A stretch of DNA of 64,000 bases. Origin: Zizania palustris. Taxonomy: Eukaryota; Streptophyta; Magnoliopsida; Poales; Poaceae. A model generated the notes under the pieces. It was given only the letters and a program-made list of their open reading frames with translations. It had not been told where the DNA came from and did no database searches. Within the stretch, counting starts at the first letter, position 1, and every line of letters starts with the position of its first letter. The translations under genes were made by a program, and so were the position numbers. Location of the stretch: the NCBI GenBank assembly GCA_019279435.1, contig JAAALK010000286.1:19549931-19613930 (forward strand), given 5' to 3'. Shown one piece after another: positions 34,234-43,481 of the stretch.

Positions 34234-36149
34234 TGAGGAGCCATGCTGAATAGCGTGGGCCTCATGGCTCCAGATGTGATGAGTCATTGTCAACGATAGT
34301 CAAAGAGGACTGAAAAGAGAGAGATGATCTGCTGCGTCTGGGCCGCGTGTGACTCAGGTACACGGGCAGCGAGCGACTGTCGGGCAGAGGGGCCGCGAAG
34401 TCGGACTGGCCCAATCCGGGTACATGGGCTAGGAGCAGCAGAGGATCCACTAGACTGTTGACCGGGATTGACTCAGGTACACGGGCGGCGAGTGATTGCC
34501 GGGCTGAGGGAGTCGCGGAATCGGGCCGGCCCAATCCGGGTACCCGGTGCGAAGACAGTGGACGCTTTGTCAGTTTCAGCGCAAAACTGACGACCGTTGA
34601 TTTCGGATCTGACCGTCCTGAGGCAAAGCCGTAGCTGCTACGAAAGCTCCGCATCAGGACAAGTTACCTTTATTTAGGTTTTTACTATTTTGCCTTTAGG
34701 CCCACAGTCTGTCAGTCGAGTCTGTAAAAAACCCTAAGGGCATTTCGGTCTTTTCCATTTTTATCCAGCGTCTGTAAAAAACCCTAGGGGTATTTCTGCA
34801 TTTTTTCCATTTAATGGGCTGCCTATAAATATGCCCCAATATCCTAGGGTTAGGGCACCCAATTACAAAAACCACTTTACAAATTTCTGGGTCACTTTTT
34901 GATATTCACTCTCCTGCCTGTTATTCTTCTGCGCCGCCACCCCTCTTCACAGGTTTCGCATCTCTGGCTCGTTGATAAATCATTTGATCAAGGTTGTTAT
35001 TCTTCCTGTCTTTATCTTCTCGCGTTGCTGTGGATGTGATTATGTGATGCGTTGTTTTGTGTGCCTGGATTGAGTATTTGTGTGCAACAGCCTTGTGGTT
35101 TGCTATAGTTCTTCACTGTTTTTTCTGGTTAGTTTATTCTTTGCGTGAAGTTCCTTGGGCTCTGTCGCTAGTCGTTTGCTCTAGTTCTTACTGTGTCAGG
35201 GAAGGTCCTTTTGCATCGAGAGAGCATCTGTAGGTCCTGTTTTTTTTTAGCTACCTGCTCTTGTTTATCTTGTGCGTAGCTGTAGGCCTTAGGCTGCCAT
35301 GCGGAAGGTTGGTTCTGTTCTTAGCCCATGCAGCTATGTTTTCTAGACTCAGTCAGTGTTCTGCAGAAGCTACTTTGATCCTGTTTCATATTGTTCTTCA
35401 CACGGCTGAAACAATTTTTGCTTGCGTGTGTAAGAGACCAAGAGCTGGCTCCTAGGATCTAGTCTCTGTATTAGCACTTTGTGGGCCCCTCTTGCTGTCT
35501 GTCAGTAGTCATCTACAATTGCTGTCAGCGAAGGCATGCTAGTGTGCAATGGGATTCTGCACAAGGTCCCTGTTTAGCCGTGCATGAGGCTACAAGGGCT
35601 GAGATTGAGCTAGTGGGCAAACAAGCACGGTAAGTCTCTGAATGCTCAGTATTTGATTAAATCACTTCCAGTAATTTTTTTTATCAGATTACATTCAGGA
35701 TTTTATTGATATATCTCTATAATCTGAATACTTACGCCATGTTTGATTCAATCTCTTGAAGCACTTTATTTTTATAATATGATATGCATATACATTGATT
35801 CATCCGTGTAATCCAAGTGCATGTCATATGTTTGTTTAAATGCATGATAACTGTAACATTTGATTTATGTCTACACATTTGTGTGAACTATGAGGTTGAT
35901 TGAATATGTGTTGAATCTGATGCTTAATCTGTGAGTAGTCTTTTAATCTGCCTTTAAGCACTGTGTTGGTGTCTTTTCGATTAGGACACCGATCGTTTTT
36001 AGGCTAGAATATTTTTATCACCTGCGATCTGTTTGCTTCGGAGGTTTTTGTTTGTCGAGGTGCGTTGGGTATTGGGAGCAGGCCATTGATTCGCAAGAAT
36101 TTTTAGGCGCCCATTCACCCCCCCTCTGGTCGCTACTTTCGGTCCTACA
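34234..36149 (+). repeat. 5' LTR of copia A
   Basis: TGAGGAGCC...GGTCCTACA. U3 holds two ~80-bp imperfect repeats (34350 and 34469) with GACTCAGGTACACGGGC and CCAATCCGGGTAC. TATA box 34823-34831. A strong donor-like GTAAGT at 35630 is followed by ~400 bp of T-rich, intron-like sequence. No gene. Confidence 0.96.
34823..34831 (+). promoter_or_regulatory. TATA box of copia A 5' LTR
   Basis: CTATAAATA, followed by TGCCCC here and GGCCCC in the 3' LTR (44069), so one of the few differences between the LTRs lies just next to the TATA box. Confidence 0.65.
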
Positions 36150-36151
36150 AG

Positions 36152-36163
36152 TGGTATCAGAGC
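36152..36163 (+). other. Primer-binding site of copia A
   Basis: TGGTATCAGAGC, complementary to the 3' end of initiator tRNA-Met, two bases after the LTR. Confidence 0.95.
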
Positions 36164-36214
36164 CTGGTTAGGGTTTTTCCATACCTTAACCGGTTCTAAA
36201 CCCCAGTAGTGATC

Positions 36215-38968
36215 ATGACGTCTCCTGGCAAGGTCCCGTCCTTGGAAGCTTATGGCTATAATTATTGGAAGACTCGCATGCGAGCCTATCTCATGAGCCA
36301 AAGCTCGGACATCTGGGACATTTGTGTTCACGCTACGTTTGTCATATTGCCAGTTGCTGAGCGTGATTCTCCTGGTATCATCGCCCAGCATGTGAACAAT
36401 AGCAAAGCGGTGAACATCTTGTTTTCTGGTTTGGGTCCCACTGAGTTTGAGCGTGTGAGCCATCTCTCCACTGCGAGAGAGATCTGGGCTACCCTCCAGG
36501 CACACCATGAGGGGACAGCTCAGGTCAAGGCTCGGCTCTATCAGACCTACCGGCGTGAGTACGAGAACTTCACACAAAAGCCGGGTGAATCTGTTGAAGC
36601 GTTGTTTGGTCGTTTTCAGTCGATCATAAACAAGCTTCGGGACAACAAGGCTGAGGGTGTTCAGTTAGTCTCAGAACACGAACAGGCGCTCAAGGTTCTT
36701 CATACCTTGGACCCAAAGATCTGGGAGATCAAGGTATCCTCTATCATTGAGAGCACTTCTTATGATACCTTGACCATTTCTGATTTGTTTAGCAAGCTGA
36801 AGGCCACCGAGGTTGATACCCAGTTGAGATCAAATCTCACTGGCTCTGGATCAAAGTCTCTGGCCCTTGCTACACCTTCTGTTGATCCTTCTTCTGTGAG
36901 TTGTGTTGGGTTCTCTTTGATGTCTATCACTGAGGATCAGCTTGAGTCGTTGGGAGATGATGATTTGTGTCTTTTTAACAACCGGGTGCGTCGTGTCTAT
37001 GATAAGAGGATGTTCAAAAGACACGGCACAAAGACCGGATGCTTTGAGTGTGGTGATCCAGGACACTTCATCGCCGACTTCCCCAAGCGCAATGGCCACA
37101 AGAAGGGCACCGGTGGTGGCTTCCACGACTCCGGCAAGCACGACAGTTCCTCCTTCAACAAGGGCAAGCCAAAGACCAGATTCTTCAGAAAGGCCCTGAA
37201 GGACTACCGGCGAGAGAACAAGAAGCGCGACAAGGCCTTCTTCGCTGAGATGGAGAAGAGCTACTCCAAGCGGTCCACGTCTTCTTCCTCTTCATCGAGC
37301 TCGAGCGATGAGGAGATCATCATCAGGAAGGGGAAGGACAAGGATGATCCAGCAGGCCTTTGCTTCATGGCCTTCGGGGACAGACCGAAGAGCCGCTCAC
37401 ATCAACGCCGAAGATCCCGCAAGAGTTTCTGCTCAATGGCTCTTGGGGATAAGGAAGAGAAGGGCTCCTCCGATGACTCCGACGACGACGACAATGAAAA
37501 GGTATCATCTTATGAACGCGAAATCGTTGATTTACTTGAAAGCAATCGTCAGGAGTTAAAATATCGGGAAAAACTGCTTAGAGGGGCTAAGAATAGGATA
37601 GATGAGTTAGAGAGTGAGCTTGCCGTGGCCAACAGCAGAATTGAGAGTCTATCTTCTTCCCCTTGCTTGGGTGATAGCAGTGAGTGCCCAAAGTGTGAGG
37701 TGCTTCTGTGTGACCTATCGACTCTGAAGTCCAGGTACACAGAAAGGGTTGATGAGAGGGACGCTTTGGCCACTGAGCTTGAAAGCGCTCAGCTGGAGCT
37801 GAAAGATGCTCAAGCCACTGTCGTCGTACCCTGTGCTGATTGCCCATCTCATCTTGCTAGTTTAGCTGAGCTGAAAGTTAAGGGCGATAAGCATCTGGGT
37901 GATTTGGAGAGAATGAGAGTTGAGCTTGCGCAGACTAGGCTAGAGCTTGAGACATTGTCAGTTCCACCCACTGTCTGTGAGAACTGTCTGTCTCTTAGAA
38001 TGGAGTTGATTAAGCTGAAAGCCGAGAAGTCTGTCCAGATAGATAGTGAGTGTGAGACCTGCTTGTCTCAGGTGGAGGTACTAGCTTCTTTGAGAGAGGA
38101 GCTAGCTGATTCTCAGAATGAGAACTTTTACCTCCGGTCTATCCTGAGTTGGATCAGTGCCAGAGAGCCACAGCTCGGCATGATGATCCAGCAGTTCAAG
38201 AGGCAGGATGGGTTTGGGGTAGGTTATACCTACACCAAGGCTGACTTTGAGAGTGCCATTAGCCGGGCAGTGGAGTGGAGTAAAATGACTCCTGAGCAGA
38301 GATATCCCAAGACCCATTCCACTGAGTCTTCCCAGGCTTGTCAGCCCAAGGATGGAGTGATCCATGAACCACCCAAAGCTCCACCCAAGAAGCCCATCTG
38401 GGTTCCAAAGCCCAAACACCTCCACACTTCTCTTGACTCTCTTCCTGGACCCTCTCAACCCAAGAAGCCGACACCAAACACCACTAAGCCCAAGAACCCC
38501 AAGCCTCAACCACATTCCAAAAAGCCCACTTACCATTGCGAGTATTGTCAGAGAGATGGGCATCTTGCAGAGTTTTGCTTCAGGAGGAAGCGGGTTGAGA
38601 GAGCAGAGCGTGCTCGTGGTGGTCAGGAGCAGTTCTACCAGCAGGGTGGTAGACTGAGAGTTCCTCGACGCGGGGAGAGGCTGGAGGCCAGGCCGCGTCG
38701 TGTAGGTGGTGGTAGGGGAGACGGCTTTCATGCCCGTGCTCCAGATGGTGGTGTCCGTTCCAACAGAGCTCCAGGCCGTTTTGGCTACGGTCCTGGACCT
38801 CGTGGCCGAGGTTTTAGGCAGAACCAAGGACCGCGCTTTGAGCCGCGTTATGGTCCAAGCTTTTCTGATGATTTCTGCTTTCCGTCTTTTGAGCAGATGG
38901 CTCGACACTGGTTTAGCTCTTTTGCTAAACCCGGTGCCGGACCATTTGCTCCCACTTACAACCACTGA
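36215..38968 (+). CDS. gag: Copia A Gag (long, Sirevirus type)
   Basis: Structural protein of the virus-like particle. ATG 36215 (MTSPGK) is chosen because copia H starts at the same place (27745); a GTG two codons upstream is in frame. About 917 residues, far longer than the usual copia gag. N-terminal copia gag domain ~10-200 (YWKTRMRAYLMSQ, ESVEALFGRF). First knuckle CFECGDPGHFIADF near 275 has Phe for the last Cys. A Ser run lies near 356-366, an acidic DDSDDDD patch near 425, and a long coiled coil ~430-640 with Cys pairs. A Pro-rich segment precedes a complete second knuckle CEYCQRDGHLAEFC near 775. The Arg/Gly-rich tail ends at TGA 38966-38968. Pol continues in the -1 frame. Confidence 0.95.
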   Translation: MTSPGKVPSLEAYGYNYWKTRMRAYLMSQSSDIWDICVHATFVILPVAERDSPGIIAQHVNNSKAVNILFSGLGPTEFERVSHLSTAREIWATLQAHHEGTAQVKARLYQTYRREYENFTQKPGESVEALFGRFQSIINKLRDNKAEGVQLVSEHEQALKVLHTLDPKIWEIKVSSIIESTSYDTLTISDLFSKLKATEVDTQLRSNLTGSGSKSLALATPSVDPSSVSCVGFSLMSITEDQLESLGDDDLCLFNNRVRRVYDKRMFKRHGTKTGCFECGDPGHFIADFPKRNGHKKGTGGGFHDSGKHDSSSFNKGKPKTRFFRKALKDYRRENKKRDKAFFAEMEKSYSKRSTSSSSSSSSSDEEIIIRKGKDKDDPAGLCFMAFGDRPKSRSHQRRRSRKSFCSMALGDKEEKGSSDDSDDDDNEKVSSYEREIVDLLESNRQELKYREKLLRGAKNRIDELESELAVANSRIESLSSSPCLGDSSECPKCEVLLCDLSTLKSRYTERVDERDALATELESAQLELKDAQATVVVPCADCPSHLASLAELKVKGDKHLGDLERMRVELAQTRLELETLSVPPTVCENCLSLRMELIKLKAEKSVQIDSECETCLSQVEVLASLREELADSQNENFYLRSILSWISAREPQLGMMIQQFKRQDGFGVGYTYTKADFESAISRAVEWSKMTPEQRYPKTHSTESSQACQPKDGVIHEPPKAPPKKPIWVPKPKHLHTSLDSLPGPSQPKKPTPNTTKPKNPKPQPHSKKPTYHCEYCQRDGHLAEFCFRRKRVERAERARGGQEQFYQQGGRLRVPRRGERLEARPRRVGGGRGDGFHARAPDGGVRSNRAPGRFGYGPGPRGRGFRQNQGPRFEPRYGPSFSDDFCFPSFEQMARHWFSSFAKPGAGPFAPTYNH

Positions 38969-38970
38969 TT

Positions 38971-41900
38971 GTGCAGGATCGAGGACTGGAGGACGTTTGG
39001 ATCATGGACTCAGGATGCTCTCGCCACATGACGGGACATCGCAGATGGTTCTCCAGTCTCACTCCCCCGAGCTCCAAAGAGTACATCACTTTCGGGAACA
39101 GTGGTCAAGGGAAAGTAAGTGGCATTGGCTCAATTCGCATTTCAGACCATTTTTCTTTGAAGAACGTTGCTTTGGTTGGAAATTTGAACTTCAATTTGAT
39201 CTCTGTTTCACAACTTCTTGAGGATGGTTTGGAGGTGCGTTTTAAGAAGGGCAATTCTTCTGTGTTTGATTCTAGAGGGTCTTTGATTTGCCAGATCTTA
39301 CCTTTCGGTAAAGTTTTTCGAATTGACTTCTCTAGTTCTTTTGGCCCTTCTCGTTGTTTGATTGCTGGATCCTCTTCTGAGCTCTGGAAGTGGCATAGGA
39401 GGTTAGGTCATTTGAGTTTTGACCTGCTAGTCAGGTTGAGCTCTATGGACCTCATCCGAGGATTGCCCAAGCTTAAGATGGAGAAGGATCTAGTTTGCCA
39501 TCCCTGTCGTCATGGTAAAATGGTTGCCGCTTCTCACTCACCTGTGACTCAGGTGATGACTTCGTATCCGGGCGAGCTTTTACACATGGACACTGTTGGT
39601 CCAGCTCGAGTACGCTCAGTCGGTGGGAAGTGGTATGCACTTGTGATTGTTGACGACTTTTCTCGATTCTCGTGGGTTTTCTTTTTGGAGTCTAAGGATG
39701 AAACTTTTCAATTTGTTCATGACCTGATTTTGAAGCTGAAGAATGAGAACAATGGTCGGATGCGAGCAATTCGCTCCGACAACGGCTCTGAGTTCAAGAA
39801 CTCTCAGTTCGTCAGCTTCTGTAGTGATCAGGGTCTTGACCATCAGTTTTCTGCTCCTTACACTCCCCCACAGAATGGCGTTGTGGAACGAAAGAACCGC
39901 ACGCTAGTCGAGATGGCCAGGACGATGCTCGATGAGCACAGGACTCCTAGGCGCTTTTGGGCTGAAGCCATGAACACGGCTTGCTATCTGGCCAACCGCA
40001 TTTTTCTTAGAGCTTACCTAGGTAAGACCTCATATGAGTTGCGGTTTGGTAGACAGCCCAAGGTGAGCCACTTGCGAGCGTTTGGCTGCAAGTGCTTTGT
40101 GCTCAAGAAGGGAGGGCATTTGGACAAATTTGAGTCTCGTTGCTGGGATGGAGTTTTTCTTGGTTACGCTTTGCATTCTCGAGGCTTCCGTGTTTGGAAC
40201 CTCGACTCCCAGCAGCTTGTCGAGACTTGCGAAGTTTCTTTTGATGAGTCCTTGCCTTCTTTGAATCCTTCTTTTGAGCTTTCTGGTAATGGTGAGCTTG
40301 GAGAGTCCATCTTCGAGGAAGATGAGGATACTCCAGCTGCTGATGAGGGTGGGCCTTCTGCACCTCCTGCAGAGCCCACACCTTCTGAGACTTCGACTGA
40401 GGACGAGGGCGGACCTCTGATCACTTCTTCCACTTCGATCGAGCCCCCTCAGTCGAGTCCAGAGGTGCCAGCTGCTGACTCCGGTGAGGTGACTTCAGAT
40501 CACCAGGGATCCCGAGCAGTTCAGCGTGATCACCCCTCAGAGCTCATCATCGGTGATGTGTCTTCAAGAACTTTGCGTTCATCTGTTGACTCTCTTGCTG
40601 TGTTTGCTGAATCTGCTTTTGTTGCATCTTTTGAGCCCAGAGACATTTCTCATGCTCTTTCTGACTCGAACTGGATTAATGCCATGCAAGAAGAGCTTGA
40701 GAATTTTGTCCGCAATCGGGTTTGGACTCTAGTAGAGCTGCCACCAGGATGCAACCCCATAGGCACCAAGTGGGTGTTCAAGAACAAGCAAGGTGAAGAT
40801 GGGGTTGTGGTGCGCAACAAAGCTCGACTAGTTGCCCAGGGTTTTTGCCAGAAGGAAGGTATTGATTTTGAAGAAACCTTCGCCCCTGTTGCCCGTCTTG
40901 AGTCCATTCGCATTCTTTTAGCTTTTGCCGCTTCGAAGGGTTTTAAGCTTTTTCAAATGGACGTCAAGAGTGCTTTTCTGAACGGGTACATAGAGGAGGA
41001 GGTTTATGTTAGGCAGCCCCCCGGTTTTGAGAACCCCAAGTTTCCTCGACATGTTTTTAAGCTACAGAAAGCTTTATACGGGTTAAAGCAAGCCCCCAGG
41101 GCTTGGTATGACCGGTTAAAGCAGTTTTTGTTGGGGAAGGGCTTTGTGATGGGTTCTGTGGATAAGACTCTCTTCTTGCTCAGAGATGCTTCAGATTTTT
41201 TAGTCGCTCAGATATACGTGGACGATATTATCTTTGGCGGTACTACTAATGATCTTGTGTCCAAGTTTTCTGAGCAGATGCACAGCGAGTTCGAGATGAG
41301 CCTCATGGGTGAACTCAAGTACTTTCTAGGGCTCCAGATCAAGCAGACCAAGGACGGCACCTTCATCCACCAGGGTAAGTACACTCGGGACATGTTGAAG
41401 AAATTCGACTTTGGTGGAGAGCTGAAGCCTCAGATGACCCCAATGGGTACATCTGGGGGCCTGGACAAGGACGAGAGCGGCGTCAAGGTCAATGAGAGAG
41501 AGTTTCGAGGGATGATCGGTTCGCTGCTATACTTGACGGCGACGAGGCCAGACATACAGTTCGCCGTGGGACTGTGCGCGCGCTTCCAGTCTTCACCACG
41601 CGCGTCTCATCGGCAGGCTGTCAAGCGCATCTTCAGGTATCTCACTTATGCGCCTGATCTTGGTCTCTACTATTCAGCATCATCTTCTCTTGATTTATCT
41701 GGCTTTTCGGACGCTGACTTTGGTGGGTGCCGGTTGGATCGCAAGTCGACTTCCGGTACTTGCCAGTTTCTCGGTTCTTCTCTTGTCTCTTGGTCTTCTC
41801 GAAAGCAATCTGGAGTTGCTCTTTCGACCACTGAGGCTGAGTATGTAGCTGCTGCTAGCTGCTGCTCACAGTTGGTTTGGATGATTTCCACTTTGAGAGA

Positions 41901-42165
41901 TTTTGGGTTGTTCTTTCCTACCAGAGTTCCTTTGTTTTGCGACAGCACCAGTGCAATTAGTGTAGGGAAAAACCCATGTCTCCATTCAAAAACCAAACAC
42001 ATTGATGTGCGCTTTCACTTTTTGCGGGATCAATATGAGAAAGGTGTCATTGACCTTGTTCATGTTGATACCCATCATCAGTTGGCTGACATTTTCACCA
42101 AACCCCTAGATCAGTCTACTTTTGAGCGTTTACGAGGGGATTTGGGTGTTGTGTATCCTTTTTAG
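38971..42165 (+). CDS. pol: Copia A Pol: protease, integrase, RT, RNase H
   Basis: Open for 1064 codons in the -1 frame relative to gag. Protease begins at DSGCSRHMTG (residue ~13). GAG-pre-integrase HRRLGHLS...CHPCRHGK lies at ~141-190. The integrase core has its Asp in HMDTVG (~207), DNGSEF (~270) and Glu in VVERKNR (~306), a D-D-35-E spacing. RT runs from ~575 with MDVKSAFLNG (~664) and YVDDIIFGG (~748). RNase H has DADFGG (~913), TEAEYVAAA (~954) and KHIDVRFHF. The stop TAG is just before 42166. The order PR-IN-RT-RH is diagnostic of Ty1/copia. The first Met codon in frame is ATG 39004 (MDSGC); how pol is expressed (frameshift or splicing) is unclear. No lesion is seen. Confidence 0.96.
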   Translation: MQDRGLEDVWIMDSGCSRHMTGHRRWFSSLTPPSSKEYITFGNSGQGKVSGIGSIRISDHFSLKNVALVGNLNFNLISVSQLLEDGLEVRFKKGNSSVFDSRGSLICQILPFGKVFRIDFSSSFGPSRCLIAGSSSELWKWHRRLGHLSFDLLVRLSSMDLIRGLPKLKMEKDLVCHPCRHGKMVAASHSPVTQVMTSYPGELLHMDTVGPARVRSVGGKWYALVIVDDFSRFSWVFFLESKDETFQFVHDLILKLKNENNGRMRAIRSDNGSEFKNSQFVSFCSDQGLDHQFSAPYTPPQNGVVERKNRTLVEMARTMLDEHRTPRRFWAEAMNTACYLANRIFLRAYLGKTSYELRFGRQPKVSHLRAFGCKCFVLKKGGHLDKFESRCWDGVFLGYALHSRGFRVWNLDSQQLVETCEVSFDESLPSLNPSFELSGNGELGESIFEEDEDTPAADEGGPSAPPAEPTPSETSTEDEGGPLITSSTSIEPPQSSPEVPAADSGEVTSDHQGSRAVQRDHPSELIIGDVSSRTLRSSVDSLAVFAESAFVASFEPRDISHALSDSNWINAMQEELENFVRNRVWTLVELPPGCNPIGTKWVFKNKQGEDGVVVRNKARLVAQGFCQKEGIDFEETFAPVARLESIRILLAFAASKGFKLFQMDVKSAFLNGYIEEEVYVRQPPGFENPKFPRHVFKLQKALYGLKQAPRAWYDRLKQFLLGKGFVMGSVDKTLFLLRDASDFLVAQIYVDDIIFGGTTNDLVSKFSEQMHSEFEMSLMGELKYFLGLQIKQTKDGTFIHQGKYTRDMLKKFDFGGELKPQMTPMGTSGGLDKDESGVKVNEREFRGMIGSLLYLTATRPDIQFAVGLCARFQSSPRASHRQAVKRIFRYLTYAPDLGLYYSASSSLDLSGFSDADFGGCRLDRKSTSGTCQFLGSSLVSWSSRKQSGVALSTTEAEYVAAASCCSQLVWMISTLRDFGLFFPTRVPLFCDSTSAISVGKNPCLHSKTKHIDVRFHFLRDQYEKGVIDLVHVDTHHQLADIFTKPLDQSTFERLRGDLGVVYPF

Positions 42166-43470
42166 GATATTTTGAGTCAGTTCATTTCCTTCTTCTTTAC
42201 TCTTTTCTTGAGTCTTTTTGTGTGTGTTCATATCATACATATTCACATATCACACTTTTGAGCCTGCTTCTGTTATATGATTGAACTGCTTTACTTATTC
42301 TAGCTGGTACATGCTTTTGATTACTTGTCTATGATCATGCGTTGGTTCAGTTCACTTGATATGTCTGATATCTGTCATATGCATGGCTTTTATGCTTTAA
42401 ACATGAAAAATGATCACCATTGCTTCTGGTAACTAGCTTGTGTAGGCTGAGTGCATTTGCTATCTGTTACATGCCTTGTAGCTAGTTCATCACATAGATG
42501 CAGATATGCAACTTGGACATCTTTATGCTTTAACATGGAAAATATGCTATAAAAATGATAAAAATCAAATGAGTGAAAATTCCATGCCTTTTTATGCTTG
42601 AGTTGAAAAGATCCAAGTGGGTTTGCCTTGTCGCATTGCATTGTTCTGGACTGCTTACCATAGCACTTTGGTATGAACTAGGACAGTGTAGTGTATGCCA
42701 AGACCAATGTCTTAAGCTTCTGATGGTCCAGTTCTGGCCTAGGCTTGACTTGGTCGGTTAGCATAAGGTTTGACATGCAAATAACCCTTGGCAAAAATGA
42801 AAATGAAAAAGGAAAATGAAAAAGCCTGAACATTTAAAAGACAACAAGTTTGCTGAAGCACTTTGTTTTGGACGATGCTTATCTTGGTAGATATCAGTTA
42901 GCTTCTGCATCTCATGTTTTACCTCGCTTGTTAACTGGAGAATGTGGTGATGCTTTTGTTTGCAAAAACGGAAAAATGCGTGCTAATGACTTTCTTTAGA
43001 TATCATCTGTTGCACTAATCATGCCATGTGTCTTAGACAATATGTCTTTTGCTATACTTGTTAGATGTTGTAATTGCAGTCAATCATATCTGAGAAGCAT
43101 GCTTTCTGCACTCCACTTGCACCCCAGTTGCATTCATTGCATATTTTGAGGGGAGTTGCATTTCAGGGGGAGTCCGTGTCGTTTTTCGAGTGCTTGATGA
43201 GTTCACTTGTCAACAAGGGGGAGAAATTTTGGTATAAGAGTTTAAGGGGGAGTTTTGGCTTTCTCTGGGATTTGTTTCAGGGGGAGTTTTTGTCCCGTTT
43301 GTCCTTACTCTTTTGATATCCTTGTTGATGTTTCTGAGATTGCACTCGTTTTCGAGCTTTTACTTTATTCTTCTTCTTCTTTGTTTTCTTGTGTTTTGTT
43401 TTCGTGTTTCCACAGTTGATTGCAGGTACTGAAGAGCAGATGAAGAGAAGTGTTGACAATGCACTCATCA
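42166..43470 (+). other. 3' UTR of copia A with iterated purine tracts
   Basis: Non-coding; no env-like frame of useful length. The block 42605-42798 is shared with the left element and element C. AGGGGGAG tracts occur near 43146, 43165, 43214, 43243 and 43279 before the final one at 43471. Such multiple PPT-like tracts are known in Sireviruses. Confidence 0.85.
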
Positions 43471-43481
43471 AGGGGGAGATT
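43471..43481 (+). other. Polypurine tract of copia A
   Basis: AAGGGGGAGAT directly before the 3' LTR start TGAGGAGCC. The same tract precedes the 3' LTR of H at 52109-52119. Confidence 0.9.

Noticed and set aside
34261..34654. 130-codon minus-strand frame, repeated at 43509-43901
   Set aside because: It lies in U3 of the copia A LTRs and reflects the two-copy U3 repeat.
42166..43470. Possible env-like ORF in the copia A 3' UTR, as in some Sireviruses
   Set aside because: Only frames of 60-80 codons occur, with no membrane-protein pattern, and the region is conserved as non-coding sequence in C and the left element.
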